In this document: positions 36,215 through 48,054 of the stretch, piece after piece
How the letters are laid out: every line of letters starts with the position of its first letter
How positions within the stretch are numbered: position 1 is the stretch's first letter
NCBI GenBank assembly: GCA_032622095.1
Contig: CP136063.1
Location: 217,203,982 to 217,267,981, forward strand
Reading direction: 5' to 3'
Length of the DNA: 64,000 nt
Source of the DNA: Siphonodentalium dalli
Lineage: Eukaryota > Mollusca > Scaphopoda > Gadilida > Siphonodentaliidae
The notes under the pieces: model-generated
Seen by the model: the letters and a program-made list of their open reading frames with translations, nothing else
The model's database searches: none
Told to the model about the DNA's origin: nothing
Made by a program: the position numbers and the translations under genes

Positions 36215-37080
36215 TTTAACTTTTTCCATTTCCAAATCCTAGAAATGGGCTAAAACAAAAACCAACCTCTGATCTTAGTACCCAAAATTAGTAATATTCC
36301 TTGACATAAAAGTTTTATTATAGAGTATACGTGAAATGCAATGTGGATTTTTTCAACTTCCATGTTAGGCATAAGATATCCTTGTAAGTCTCCAACTGTG
36401 GAATGACCATAGTATCTGCATGTGAAGGAGATTGGCACTTTCTGAGTTAATTGCCATGTTTGATGTATCCTCAGTCATTTAAACGACATTCTTCACACTT
36501 CAATAATCTTTAGAGTTACCACGACTGATATATAATGAATCCCACCAGAGGATACAAGCCATATTACAGAAAAAGGTTTGCCATTTCTGAATTTCAAGAA
36601 CCCAGTCGCATAAATTTAAAGTAAGATGTGATTCCAGAGCGAACCTTACATTAAAATGCCAGATTAACACAAATATCCACAGACTTGGCAAACTGCACAA
36701 GCTACTCACAACATTTTTCAAACAGAATTTGAAAGTGTCCAAATAAGGCCATTAAAGATAAATACTTAGGTTCTCAGGACATTGGATGAGGGAGACTTTT
36801 TATAGTTAATCCAAATTTTATGGAAATTGATGGATTTATCAGGCTTTATAGTCATTATAGACAATTTTATGGAATATAGATATTTTCATGGAAATGTTTC
36901 CAAGCAATTTATTGAATCTCTATGCCATTGTCTATTAGCTGTTATATCTTCAACAAAATTCTCTCGGAATTTATAACTGTTGATGATTGGGTGATAAAGT
37001 TTTGAAACCTAGGAAAATTCCTGGGTGAATTCGGAAATAAAATATTTGATGAGGGATGTGATGTGCCTGAGAATATAGTC
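36215..37080. other. Gene-free stretch
   Basis: No gene or clear repeat recognised. Confidence 0.4.
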
Positions 37081-37293
37081 CAGTAATGCCCTAAATAATC
37101 GACTCCTTAACCACAGCAGAATTATGGGTAATTATTCATGATTTAGTCGGAAAAATGGCTTGTTGCCATTCATCGGAAAGCTCTCAGTGAGAGCTTTCCG
37201 ATGAATGGCAACAAGCCATATTTCCAACTAAATCATGAAAAATAACCCATAATTATGCTGTGGTTAAGGAGTCGATTACTTAGGGCATAACTG
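37081..37293. mobile_element. TA-flanked MITE family J, copy 2 (213 bp, full palindrome)
   Basis: CAGTAATGCCCTAAATAATC at the left is inverted at the right. The arms pair up to the centre CTCTCAGTGAGAG near 37188. The right flank is TA; the left flank has mutated to TC. Confidence 0.88.
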
Positions 37294-37295
37294 TA

Positions 37296-38217
37296 TTTTA
37301 TTTGGCCTAAGCAAAGCATTTATTTATGTTTGTCAACAATAAATTGACAAACATCATACATAAAGAACTTGGTATATTAAAGGCACACTTAATTTTCGAA
37401 TGATGACATTATACACAACATATTCCATATTATATACTATTTGGAAGAGGAACCAAAGATATATATATTCCACCAGAATACGGAACAGCCGTGGCCTAGG
37501 ATTGTCCACCAAGTGATTGAGATTCTCAGATTCAGCTCAAGACTTCCATTTATTTACACCAGATTGCATCATAATTCACAACTAAGAGATAGAGTTATTC
37601 CCCTTCAAATGAGAATAATAAACTGACAGTGCAGACCAGATCAAAAATAAGCTCAGATCATATGTCGGTACCTTGACAAAAACAACATGTTCACAGTTTA
37701 TTCGACCAGATAAGTTGACAAGACAATGTTTTGGAGCTTCCTCTTTCAAATGGTAAATAATATGGAATATGTTGTATATAATGTGATCTGGGCATTTAAA
37801 AATTATGTGGGCCATTAAAATACTGTCCCCTTATATTTCAACAATTATCCAAAATTTTGTATTTTACTGTTTGCTAACAAAACAGTTTACATATTTTTTG
37901 TAATCTTCATACAAATAAACAGCAATGTCATTTTTATCTTCTGATGTACATATTAATTATACATGTCCTGAAGATCTTAACCAGGAACTATTTTGGTACA
38001 TGTATCATAAATTGTTTTTAACATTCATGACCCTCAAGTTTCTTCGATCTTTATATGTGTGGTACGAGGTCTGACCAGATGTAACTGAAGCCAAAAGTAA
38101 ATGACATTGAAGCTAAACAACCTTGATGAGCAAACAGAATCCATCTTAGAAATGATTCCCTCATTGGCCACAAAATCATATTGTATTCCTGGAATTTCCA
38201 AATATTTTCCAAGTCAA
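37296..38217. other. Gene-free stretch
   Basis: A short hairpin GTTTGTCAACAATAAATTGA-CAAAC lies at about 37339-37362. No supported gene. Confidence 0.4.
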
Positions 38218-38221
38218 TTAA

Positions 38222-38602
38222 CCCTTTACCCAACAGAAGGGCCCTGTGCCAATGCATTCTCTTATATATGCGAGTCGACCATAGGTCGCCTCGCATATAT
38301 AAGAGAATGCATTGGCTTAACACATTAAAAATTATAAAATTGTTAAAGAATGTAAGAAAAAATGGTAAAAAGTGTTAAAAAACGATTTTTTTAGGCCAAT
38401 GCATTCTCTTATATATGCGAGGCGACCTATGGTCGACTCGCATATATAAGAGAATGCATTGGCACAGGGTATAACTGTAACCATCACAATGTGGTCAATG
38501 AGCCGGTTCCAATGATATCCATATTTGTATGGTTCTATTGAGACAGACCGAAGATATTTTAGGCTGTTGAAGCTTTATTTGGCCGGTTTGTTGGGTAAAG
38601 GG
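38222..38602 (+). mobile_element. TTAA-flanked MITE family B, copy 1 (381 bp)
   Basis: TTAA at 38218-38221 and 38603-38606; perfect 14-bp ends CCCTTTACCCAACA. Two near-perfect hairpins (about 38252-38318 and 38395-38462) have loops GTCGACCATAGGTCGCC and the reverse order, so they mirror each other across an A/T-rich spacer. Confidence 0.9.
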
Positions 38603-39101
38603 TTAACACTTTGACAAGCAAAACCACAGTAAGCCCTTGCTACCATTCCCAGATGGGAAAAAAACAGTCCATGGCTGTAATTTAGAGTGATCAATATATC
38701 CATATTTCACTTTATGTTTATAATAAGAGGTAACAAGGAATTCAAGAATACTGTTTTCTCTTTTTCAAGAATCTTCTTTCACTAATCACTTTTTCAAATT
38801 AGAATCCTTCAAATAATTTTTTTTTTTTGAAGGAGGGAGAAATCAAATAAATGTTAAGATATTTCAATCTGAACAAGTGTAATTTAGGTCAACTTGTGCC
38901 ATTTTATTTCATAATACCTAGTGGTGATGTTGGGGTGCAAATTGAACTTTAAGCCATTAGGACTTCTCCTTGATAACAGTCCACTTCTCTCTATTAGTCA
39001 AGTGGGGAGAAGTGACTTCAAGTCTGGTCTCTGAGTTTCCTATCACTGAACAATTTTCAGAAGTCCCAGGGAGAATGTTACTCAGGAAGCTAGACCGATG
39101 A

Positions 39102-39290
39102 CTACTTATTATATTGCGGAACATCTCTCATGATGAAAACAAATACCAGATGCAGGGGAGCAACAAAGGGCAAGGGGTCACATACACCTTCCAGAATATG
39201 TCTGCTAACATCTGCCCCCACCTGCTCCATTACACCTGACAAATACAGGACCAATTGTATGCTGTCATTCAACAGAATCACAACCATTAA
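39102..39290 (-). other. Protein-like open frame, unassigned
   Basis: The minus frame reads LLNDSIQLVLYLSGVMEQVG then ADVSRHILEGVCDPLPFVAP and stops soon after. Composition is protein-like and it ends at a MITE boundary. No domain was recognised and no confident splice sites were found, so it may be chance or an exon remnant. Confidence 0.15.
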
Positions 39291-39528
39291 CCCTTCCATG
39301 ACTGGAGCTTCCTAAAATTTTGAAAAAAAACCTGTACCAATGCATTCTCTTATATATGAGAGTCTCCCATGGGAAGCCACACATATATAAGAGAATTTAC
39401 CTTGACCTTGTAAGCCAGTGCATTCTCTAATATATGCTAGGCTCCCTATAGGAGACTCGCATATATAGAAGAATACACTGGCACAGGGTCTTCAATGCTG
39501 CACCAGCGCTACTCCCGTCATGAAAGGG
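39291..39528 (+). mobile_element. TTAA-flanked MITE family A (238 bp)
   Basis: TTAA at 39287-39290 and 39529-39532. The ends are CCCTTCCATGACTGG and inverted CCCTTTCATGACGG. Two hairpins, the first partly decayed. Confidence 0.88.
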
Positions 39529-39847
39529 TTAAAAGAGTTATTCCCCTTATTTTTCTCATTTTCAAATGCGAATTCATCTGAAAAATATCACCATGAGAAA
39601 ACAACATAAAACTGGTCACAAAAATACATACCGGGTATCATTAACAAAAGAATACATTTCAATGAAATGTAAATGTATAAATGTTTTACAAAACTAAGGA
39701 AATACCTCTATGACAACATTTTCTTTGACTAAATGCATGATTGCATTGAAAATGCTTTTGATCTAGAGGATTCTTCTTTGGTTCTGTAAACATAATGCAA
39801 TCTCCCAGTTCTAATTAAAACAGCACTCTTCAACAAGCTACAGGTTA

Positions 39848-40060
39848 CAGTAATGCTCTAAATAATCGACTCCTTAACCACAGCAGAATTATGGGTAACT
39901 TTTCAGGATTTAGTCGGAAATATGGCTTGTTGCCATTCATCGGAAAGCTGTCACCGAGAGCTTTCCGATGAATGGCAACAAGCCATATTTCCGACTAAAT
40001 CCTGAAAAGTTACCCATAATTCTGCTGTGGTTAAGGAGTCGATTATTTAGAGCATTACTG
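39848..40060. mobile_element. TA-flanked MITE family J, copy 3 (213 bp, full palindrome)
   Basis: TA on both sides. Arms CAGTAATGCTCTAAATAATC pair with almost no mismatch to the centre CACCGAGAGC near 39955. It is the best preserved copy. Confidence 0.9.
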
Positions 40061-40630
40061 TATATTACGAGTCTAAATGAATAGCAGGGAATCCCATTGC
40101 TTTCAAGAAGCATTACATCAGTGTCAGACAATAACAACATTTAACGATAAAGTGATGAAGGCAATCAGGCAATTGTCGGAAATCATATACAGCGACAGGT
40201 CGATTCGCCAATGTAGCTAAAATTATCGCAAATACATTTTCTGTCACATTGATAATTTCACACAGTTTACAAATTTAGAGATTACGACAACTAATTAAAC
40301 ACTAAAAAGCGTCTATGAAGAGTCCACAATTGACCAATAATACCTAGTAAGGAGAATAGAATTAGGTATTTCCAATAATTTGAACAGTTAACACCCGGTT
40401 TTGTTACTTGCGAAAAATAAAACCGAAAAGAGATATCTGTCAATCGTCAAACTATTTGATAGTTGAGACGTCGTACTGCAGGGATTGGCTGCAGAAGCTA
40501 TTTATAGTTGGGGTAATATGAATGATATTGAAATTGTTTAGACTCTGTAATGTGTAGCTTGTTCAAGGGTCTAATTTTAATTAGAACTGGCATTCTCCAT
40601 GGCTGATTTCATGGCTTTTGAAGATCTATT
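40061..40630. other. Gene-free stretch
   Basis: No gene or repeat recognised. Confidence 0.4.
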
Positions 40631-40634
40631 TTAA

Positions 40635-40794
40635 CCTTCCATGACTGGAGCTTGCTGAAATTTTGCGAAAACCTTGTGCCAATACATTCTCTTATATATG
40701 TGAGGCTCCCTATGGGAGACTCGCATAAATATAAGAGAATGCACTGGCACAGGATCATTAATGCTGCACCAGTGCAGCTCCCTTCATGAAATGG
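40635..40794 (+). mobile_element. TTAA-flanked MITE family A, single-hairpin form (160 bp)
   Basis: TTAA at 40631-40634 and 40795-40798. It joins the left part of hairpin 1 to the right part of hairpin 2 and lacks the spacer, as recombination between the two hairpins would produce. Confidence 0.85.
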
Positions 40795-40914
40795 TTAATA
40801 ACGCCTTCAAAAAGTAAGTTCCCCTCAGATTTATGAGGATCTCTTTTAGTGAATGCTCAGAAGACCACGATTCATTCATTCGTAAGGCAAGAGTTTTCCA
40901 TGGTATGTTGCTCA

Positions 40915-41000
40915 GACTCCAGAGGGTGAATTTAGTTATGCTATCCCGCACAGTGGGCTAGCATCACCAATCTCACCCTTGGGGGACCTCATTCTGCTTT
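40915..41000. mobile_element. Family L hairpin, copy 3
   Basis: CCAGAGGGTGAATTTAGTTA and inverted CTCACCCTTGGGGGACC around a CCCGCACAGTGGGCTAG loop. It is followed by a conserved A/T-rich tail (to about 41130) also seen after 43135 and 46300. Confidence 0.65.
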
Positions 41001-41584
41001 GGCCTCATCTTCTGGGAATGATCTATAGTCTGAAATTAACATTGTTTTTAGTTACTTTTACCCTTCTGAGAAGTTTCTATATCCCCTAATTTGCAGAATA
41101 TAAAATGCATCGCGCCAGATTTCTTCACTTACGATTGAATAGTGGTCGTCTGAACATTCACTTAGAAGTGATAATCAGAATGTGATAAAATTTTGAGAAT
41201 TTGAGCTCATATGTGACCAACATGTCATGGATTCTTGAGTTATACTACAATACACTGTATGTCAGGGGGAATTTACTTATTTGAGGTGTTTTTGTAAGTA
41301 AGTGTGCATAAACATTTCAATGCAATGTATATATATATATAAATATATAATTCATAAAATAACAATCGAAAAATTAACAAGTACAAAACAGTCATTCATG
41401 ACTCATAGCATACATGTAGGTCTAGATCATGTGATGAAACTCTACTCTGGCTAGTGGCTAAACCTGTAGAGATCATATTCCATCAGTTCAAAACCTGGAA
41501 ACTTTTTTAAGTTCTGACGGGAAACTTTATAACATTGAAAAAATAACACGGATAATATATTTCTTAGTTAAACCTGTTCCTTAA

Positions 41585-41833
41585 CCCTTCCATGACAGGA
41601 CCTTCCTGAAATTTTGTGAAAACCCTGTGCCAATGCATTCTTTTACATATGCGAGTATCCCATAGGGAGCCTTAAATATGTAAGAGAATGCATTGGCCTA
41701 ACAATATTTACCTTGACCTTGTAAGCCAGTGTATTCACTTATATATGCGAGGCTCTCTATGGGAGACTCGCATATATAAGAGAATGCACTGGCACAGGAT
41801 CTTTAATGCTGCACCAGTGCAGCTCCCATCATG
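41585..41833 (+). mobile_element. TTAA-flanked MITE family A (249 bp)
   Basis: TTAA at 41581-41584 and 41834-41837. The right terminus lacks the last AAAGGG (reads CATCATG then TTAA). Both hairpins are recognisable. Confidence 0.8.
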
Positions 41834-41837
41834 TTAA

Positions 41838-42747
41838 TAATGCATTTCACAGTATGTAGGTCCAATTAATTTTTGAGCTGATTTCACGATAAACATGAAT
41901 TGATTACCCGGGGGGAATCTTATGATTGCACAATGCCTTGTAAGTGAAATGAAGCTAAAACAGCTCACAAAAACCACCTAAATAATGCCATCTCGATCTT
42001 CACCTACTGTCAAATACATTACTAAGGAACATGTAGTATATTAGAAATATAATACCAGAGCTATTTTGTCAATGTTATAAAATTCCCCGTCAGAAAATCA
42101 AAATGTTCCCAGGTTTTGAATTGGTATATGATCTCTATGGGCGTAGCCAGTGTAGGGATTCATGGCATAATGTAGGTGTAGGTCCCAACACAGACTAGAT
42201 TTCATTCTGACACAACAGATCTGGACAAACATACAGATATTCAAAATCAGACCTACATCAGCTAGTTTACAAAAAGTGCAGTGATAATTAATTCATCTCA
42301 CCATTTCACCATTGTGCTACACACAATACATGATATATATTTGTATATCACCAAAACATTCCCGAATTTAATGAAGTTATACAGCATAATTGTAACAACA
42401 AAAATGTAAATTACATATATTATGCAACTTAGGAGAGAAATAGAGAATTTTAACTATCAATTTGGACTTTAATTTACTGTGTTTGTAATGAAATCTTATG
42501 TTGAGTTTGTCATGGAAAGTACACTATCATTTTAATACTGATTTAAACCATGCAAATCTCAACCACTATAATATGACAAGGTTGCCGATTATGAATCTCA
42601 ATAAAAATGTCAGACAATCTACTCAAAATTTCTCAAAGACGACAAAGATTATTACAGATTACAGCAGAATACAGATGTTTCCTTACTCAAGCAAACAGTG
42701 TTCTGATTGTTGCTATATAATGAGTTTTCTAATTTTGATGACACATA
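41838..42747. other. Gene-free stretch
   Basis: AT-rich, no supported gene or repeat. The phrase AAACTTTATAACATTGAAAA at 41521-41541 has a loosely matching inverse near 42071, too weak to call. Confidence 0.35.
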
Positions 42748-42955
42748 CAGTAATGCTCTAAATAATCGACTCCTTAACCACAGCAGAATTATGGGTAACT
42801 TTCAGGATTCAGTCGAAATATGGCTTGTTGCCATTCATCGGAAAGCTCTCACCGAGCTTTCCGATGAATGGCAACAAGCCATATTTCCGACTAAATCCTG
42901 AAAGTTAACCATAATTCTGCTGTAGTTAAGGAGTCGATTATTTAGAGCATTACTG
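42748..42955. mobile_element. TA-flanked MITE family J, copy 4 (208 bp)
   Basis: TA on both sides and full palindromic structure, with a few small deletions near the centre. Confidence 0.88.
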
Positions 42956-43058
42956 TACATTGCGACTCAATTGGTGTTGACTACTCAATTCATATGAGTT
43001 ATGAATTGAGTTATGAATTCTGCAGGTCTCAAAATATGGTGCTTGACATTTACAGAAT

Positions 43059-43442
43059 GAGGTCCCCAGAGGGTGAATTTAATGACACGATACCCCGCAC
43101 AGCAGGCCAGCATCACTGGGGACGTCATTCTGCTTAGGTCTGATCTTCTCTGGAAAGTATTTTTATTATCAAATTAACATTTTTTTAGTTTCTTTAGAAA
43201 TTTATTAAGAAACTTTTCTTTTCTTTTTTCGTTTAGTTTCTCTATACACCCAAATTAGCTGATGACACAATGCATAATCAAGGTACTCAATGGGTGCACA
43301 TCACTTAAATCTGAGTCCAGGTCTCCTATAGCAGAGGAGGCCATGCAGAATGAGGTCCCCCGAGGATGAATTTGGTGATGCTAGTCCGCTGAGTGGGGTG
43401 GCATCACTAAATTCACCCTCTGAGGACCTCATTCTGCAAATG
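43059..43442. mobile_element. Family L element with two hairpins (copies 4 and 5)
   Basis: The first hairpin (43059-43135, partly deleted on its right arm) and the second (43344-43442) are separated by the A/T-rich tail and a segment with GCACATCACTTAAATCTGAG. Confidence 0.6.
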
Positions 43443-43444
43443 TC

Positions 43445-44154
43445 CAGCACCATATTTTTATGCCTGTCTACATCCAATATGCTCTATTACCTAAGATCAT
43501 CTATAAAGAAAAGATTCTTATCCGTGGAAAATAAAATCAATTTGAATGACCAAAATTATTCTATTTCAAATTAAATGGTTTTTGCACCACCAACTTCATG
43601 AACTAAACTCACAAAACCACATAGCTGTTGTGTGTTTTATAAAACTCTAGTTTATAAGCACCAATTTCCTCTCAACATCTCCACATATATCTTTAACATT
43701 TTTTTTGGCTTTTTTAAAAGTATTTTTAAAGAAAATAAATGTTCTTGATAACAATTTTCATCCACACATACATTCTCAATAAGGACTCCCATCCACCAAA
43801 ATGGTCTGAACTTCTGAATTTTGGAAAATATACAGTGATTTGTCATTGTGTATTGTCCATAAATGCATGTAATTTCAGCAGCAGTTGTTAGACACTCAAG
43901 AGAGTTGGTAGTTTACAATGATAATTAATTTCAGTAATCTTTTAAGTGGGAGCGTATGATCGAGGTGCCTGATATAATTTGATTGCTATTTTGACCAAGT
44001 ACGCATATCCGATATGTTTTTAATGAAACAAAATATTCAACTTGATTAGTCTCTGGTTGTCACACATTAAGCTAGACCATCTTCAATAATTATTTACAAG
44101 TGTGCCCAGAATGCTTTTCACTGGAAATAAATGATGTTTACAGGGACATGTACT
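43445..44154. other. Gene-free stretch
   Basis: No gene or repeat recognised. Confidence 0.35.
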
Positions 44155-44158
44155 TCAA

Positions 44159-44398
44159 CCCATCCATGACTGGAGCTTCCTGAAATATTTGCGAAAACCC
44201 TGTGCCAATGCCTTCTTTTATATTTGCGAGTCTCCTACATAGAGAGGCCCTCATATTGGTCAAACATTATTTACTTGTAAGCCAGTGCATTCTCTATATG
44301 TGAGGCTCCCTATGGGAGACTTGCATATATACTAGTAAGAGAAAGCACTGGCACAGGGTTTTTAATGCTGCATCAGCGCAGCTCCCATCATGAATGGG
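44159..44398 (+). mobile_element. MITE family A (240 bp)
   Basis: Left flank mutated to TCAA (44155-44158), right flank TTAA (44399-44402). Both hairpins are decayed. Confidence 0.75.
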
Positions 44399-44583
44399 TT
44401 AACATCACATGCTCCATATAACATATAGTATTGACTGATGGGAGTATTACAATACTGAGAATGGCACACTAGCAAACTGATCATTCATTCACACCACTGG
44501 CTGGCAGTGTTCATATGTATCAATCAATTCCAATACAACAGCTTATGATCAATGAAAAATTTCCTGGGTTTTTATCCCATTTT

Positions 44584-44746
44584 CTCGAGTCTGGAGTCAT
44601 AAACTCATTTTCATTATAATTACCATGTTGTTTGCATCATTCTTAGAACACATGAGTGTATTTTGGACTAATTCATGGCTCAAATTCATTCATTTGTTGC
44701 ATATATTCTGTTGAGTATAAAAGGAGATTTAGTGTACAGTCACCCT
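44584..44746 (-). mobile_element. MITE family F, half copy
   Basis: Matches the right half of 2374-2728 (TTACCATGTTGTTTGCATC, CATGGCTCAAATTCATTCAT) and ends CACCCT followed by TCAA. Confidence 0.65.
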
Positions 44747-44868
44747 TCAAGTACTACTACAGGTTTGATAATAACCCAGGAATTTTCATAGTTTCTTTAT
44801 TTACCACCACAGCCCACTAACTTTGGAGAAGATCAAATAATTAGGCAGTGCACCTATCATCAAAATGT

Positions 44869-45069
44869 CAGTCCTAAATAATCGACTCCTTAACTACAGC
44901 AGAATTATGGGTAATTTTTTCAGGATTTAGTCGGAAATATGGCTTGTTGCCATTCATTGGAAAGCTCACAGTGAGAGCTTTCCGATGAATGGCAACAAGC
45001 CCTATTTCCGACTAAATCCTGAAAAATTACCCATAATTCTGCTGTGGTTAAGGAGTCGATTATTTAGGG
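44869..45069. mobile_element. MITE family J, copy 5 (about 201 bp)
   Basis: Palindrome intact inside, but both outer tips have mutated, so the TA flanks cannot be verified. Confidence 0.78.
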
Positions 45070-45236
45070 TGGATCATGGAATCGCAGTCTCAAAAGTGAC
45101 CATAAATTATAATCTCATTTATCTCCATATATTTGTGAGCAAACACTTAGTAAACAAACAGTCAATATCTTTCTTCCAAACAATGAATTAAATTTTTTGA
45201 ATTTAATGCAATATTTAACAATGCCCAGGCATGAAA

Positions 45237-45475
45237 CATGTATGTATCTATACACACAATAATGCCAGCCACATACTCCTCAATAACAATTTTACCATGT
45301 ATGTATCTATACACACAATAATGCCAGTTATACTCCTCAATAACAATTTTACCATGTATGTATCTGTACACACAATAATTCCAGTTATACTCCTCAATAA
45401 CGATTTTACATGTATGTATCTACACAGATAATAATGCCAGCCACATTCTCTTCAAAAACAATTTTACATATATGT
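45237..45475 (+). repeat. Minisatellite, about 60-bp unit, 4 copies
   Basis: Each unit has ATGTATGTATCTATACACAC, AATAATGCCAG and CTCAATAACAATTTTAC. The last unit is the most diverged. Open frames through it are artefacts. Confidence 0.85.
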
Positions 45476-45552
45476 GTGATAAGTCTCAATGAAGCCAGAC
45501 TTTTGAACAAGCTACGCATTCGATAATCCGAAACAGATATCAGGGAATATAT

Positions 45553-45933
45553 AGTGTGTCTGTCATTTGCAGAATGAGGTCCCCAGAGGATAAATTTAGA
45601 GACGCTAGTGTGCCGTGTCACCAAATTCACCCTTTGTGAACCTCTTTCTGCTTAGGCCTCAACTGCTATGGGAGACCTAGATCAGATTCAAGTTCCCCAG
45701 TTGAAGTTGGTGATGTTCACTCATTAGTCACCTCGATTATGCATTTTATCTTCTGCAAATTAGGAAATATAGAAACTTCCCAGAATGGAAAAAGTAACTA
45801 AAAAAATGTTTAATTTGAGACTATAGATACTTCCCTGAAGCAGATGAGGTCCCCAGAGGGTGAATTTGTGGGATAGCGTCACTAAATTCACCCTCTGGGG
45901 ACCTCATTCTGCAAATAACAGACACACTATTTG
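45553..45933. mobile_element. Family L element, long form (copies 6 and 7)
   Basis: Starts TAGTGTGTCTGTCATTTGCA and ends with the inverse TGCAAATAACAGACACACTA. A hairpin near each end and a unique A/T-rich middle suggest that this is closer to the original element than the short hairpin copies. Confidence 0.7.
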
Positions 45934-46042
45934 CAGACTTGCAAGGACGTAGGAATGTTTCAGACTATCTTATGAGCAGCTGTTCAATAGTCTGTGTTCA
46001 ATCAGACTGGTTTGTGATGAAAAAGATGGATGCTGAATTTAA

Positions 46043-46270
46043 TGGATGACCATGACTGGAGATTCCGGAAATTTTGCATAAACCCTGTGCCAATGCATTC
46101 TCTTAAATATGGGAGTTTCCCACAGGGAGCATCGCATATATAAGAGAATACATTGGCCTAACAATATTTACCTTGACCGTGTAAGCCAGAGAATTCTCTT
46201 TTATACGCGAGGCTCCCTATGGGAGACTCGCATATATAAGAGAATGCACTGGGACAGGATCTTTAATCTA
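46043..46270 (+). mobile_element. MITE family A, right end truncated
   Basis: TTAA at 46039-46042. Both hairpins are present. The copy stops after CAGGATCTTTAAT and runs into a family L fragment (46270-46490). Confidence 0.7.
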
Positions 46271-46539
46271 TTGGGACCTCATTCTGCTGAGGCCTCATTT
46301 TCTCTGGTCGGTTTTTTTATTATCAAATTTCTATAGAAACTTCTTCACTTAGATTCTATTTCTTTTTAATTTTAGTTTCTCTATATCCCCAAATTGGCAG
46401 ATGACACATTGCATAATAGAGGTTCCCAATGGGTGTACATCATAATAGTTACGATTTGGGAACTTCAATCTGAGTCTCAATTATGCAATGTGTTGTCTGT
46501 AGATTTGTGTCGTCTGACAAAAGATAACACAAGTACAAA

Positions 46540-46813
46540 ATTAGTCCTATTTATTGGAGGGAAATGATCAGATAATAAGTTAAACAAACAAACTATGATC
46601 ATATGTTGAACTTATTATCTGAACATTTCCTAAGGGAACTACTCATCAATGAGTACAGTAATGCCCTAACTAATCGACTCCTTACTCGGGGGGAGCTTTC
46701 CGATGAATGGCAACAAGCCATATTTCCGACTAAATCCTGAAAAGTTACCCATAATTCTGATGTGGTTAAGGAGTCGATTACTTTGGGCATTACTGTATTT
46801 AGTATAGGAAGGG
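46540..46813 (+). mobile_element. Family E MITE with a family J insertion
   Basis: The hairpin GATAATAAGTTAAACAAAC / GTTGAACTTATTATC (46570-46620) is followed by GGGAACTACTCATCAATGAG and, beyond the inserted element, TTTAGTATAGGAAGGG and TTAA (46814-46817). The far left end is degraded. Confidence 0.65.
46656..46795. mobile_element. TA-flanked MITE family J, copy 6, inside family E (140 bp)
   Basis: TA on both sides. Most of the left arm is deleted. It interrupts family E between ATGAG-TA and TTTAGTATAGG, so it is younger than its host. Confidence 0.82.
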
Positions 46814-46819
46814 TTAATA

Positions 46820-47413
46820 CGGGATGATACCTTCATGCGACAAGTATAGAGATTTTTGGTTTGTCTGATGCTCTGAAGTGCTATGTAAGTTTTCAATGCT
46901 AAATGCCTCAAATGATGAAAATATGCATCAACAGGAAAATAAAACATTAGAATGGGAACTGATCAGTTCATACCTTGAACAAGCAGGAAAAAAATGGCCA
47001 TGAAAGAATGAAAATAACTATGAACTGAGTATAAAATATTTGATAAAATGACTTATCAATTCAAAGGTGATTAGATGTAGCCATCGGTGATATAACTGTG
47101 AAAATTAAACAAACATATCAGATTAGCATATCAAAGCATATATGCAGCATGAAATGAGGGGGGAAATGTGATTGCGCTCATAAGATCTAACTCAAATGAA
47201 AAAAATTATGCCATAAAAAATCATGTCAAATGAAACTCTTTACTGCAAACTTGTATGCAAATGTTCAGTGTTGTTCAAAACTAGCAGGCACCAGCCTAGA
47301 GGGCAACTTGGGAGATATCTTCTACCTAAATTGAGCCACTTCTCCATATTTTAGTCCTAGGTAAAAGTGACTTCTCTCTTATAGACCAGTATGCATATGT
47401 CCAAACAGAACAT
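46820..47413. other. Gene-free stretch
   Basis: No gene or repeat recognised. Confidence 0.4.
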
Positions 47414-47417
47414 TTAA

Positions 47418-47656
47418 CCCTTTCTATAATAAATGGATTCTCCCAGTCAGTTAAAAAGTGTACATCGGAATGGTCTATTATTGATTTGGAGGGATGTTAA
47501 GGCGATAAAAGCAGACGACAGATAAATAAAAGTGCAGAAGGAGCCCTATATATTGAGGGAAATGTTTAGATAATAAGTTCAACAAATGATGGTTGTTTGT
47601 TGAACTTATTATATATGGGATAACTACTCATAAATGATGCTTTAGCATAGAAATGA
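47418..47656 (+). mobile_element. MITE family E, first car of a three-element train
   Basis: Starts CCCTTTCTATAATAAATGG after TTAA (47414-47417). Hairpin GATAATAAGTTCAACAAATG / TTTGTTGAACTTATTAT. The right tip has decayed (GCATAGAAATGA). Its right TTAA (47657-47660) is also the left flank of family B. Confidence 0.78.
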
Positions 47657-47660
47657 TTAA

Positions 47661-48050
47661 CCCTTTACCCAACAGAAGGGCCCTGTGTCAATGCATTCTC
47701 TTATATATGCGAGTCGACCATAGGTCGCCTCGCATATATAAGAGAATGCATTGGCTTAACACATTAAAAATTATAAAATTGTTAAAGAATGTAAGAAAAA
47801 ATGGTAAAAAGTGTTAAAAATTTTTTTTTTAGGCCAATGCATTCTCTTATATATGCGAGGCGACCTATGGTCGACTCGCATATATAAGAGAATGCATTGG
47901 CACAGGGCATAACTGTAACTATCACAATGTGGTCAAGGAGCCGGTTCCAATGATACCCATATTTGTATGGTTCTATTGAGACAGACCGAAGATATTTTAG
48001 GCTGTTGAAGCTTTATTTGGCCGGTTTTGGCCGGTTTGTTGGGTAAAGGG
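47661..48050 (+). mobile_element. TTAA-flanked MITE family B, copy 2 (390 bp), middle of the train
   Basis: Ends CCCTTTACCCAACA, both perfect; two mirror-image hairpins as in 38222-38602. Identity to copy 1 is very high. A small GGCCGGTTTT duplication near the right end accounts for most of the length difference. Shares TTAA on both sides with its neighbours. Confidence 0.9.
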
Positions 48051-48054
48051 TTAA

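Noticed and set aside
37081-37293. A microRNA gene
   Set aside because: The hairpin belongs to a repeated TA-flanked MITE with six other copies here. Without small-RNA data a gene call is not justified.
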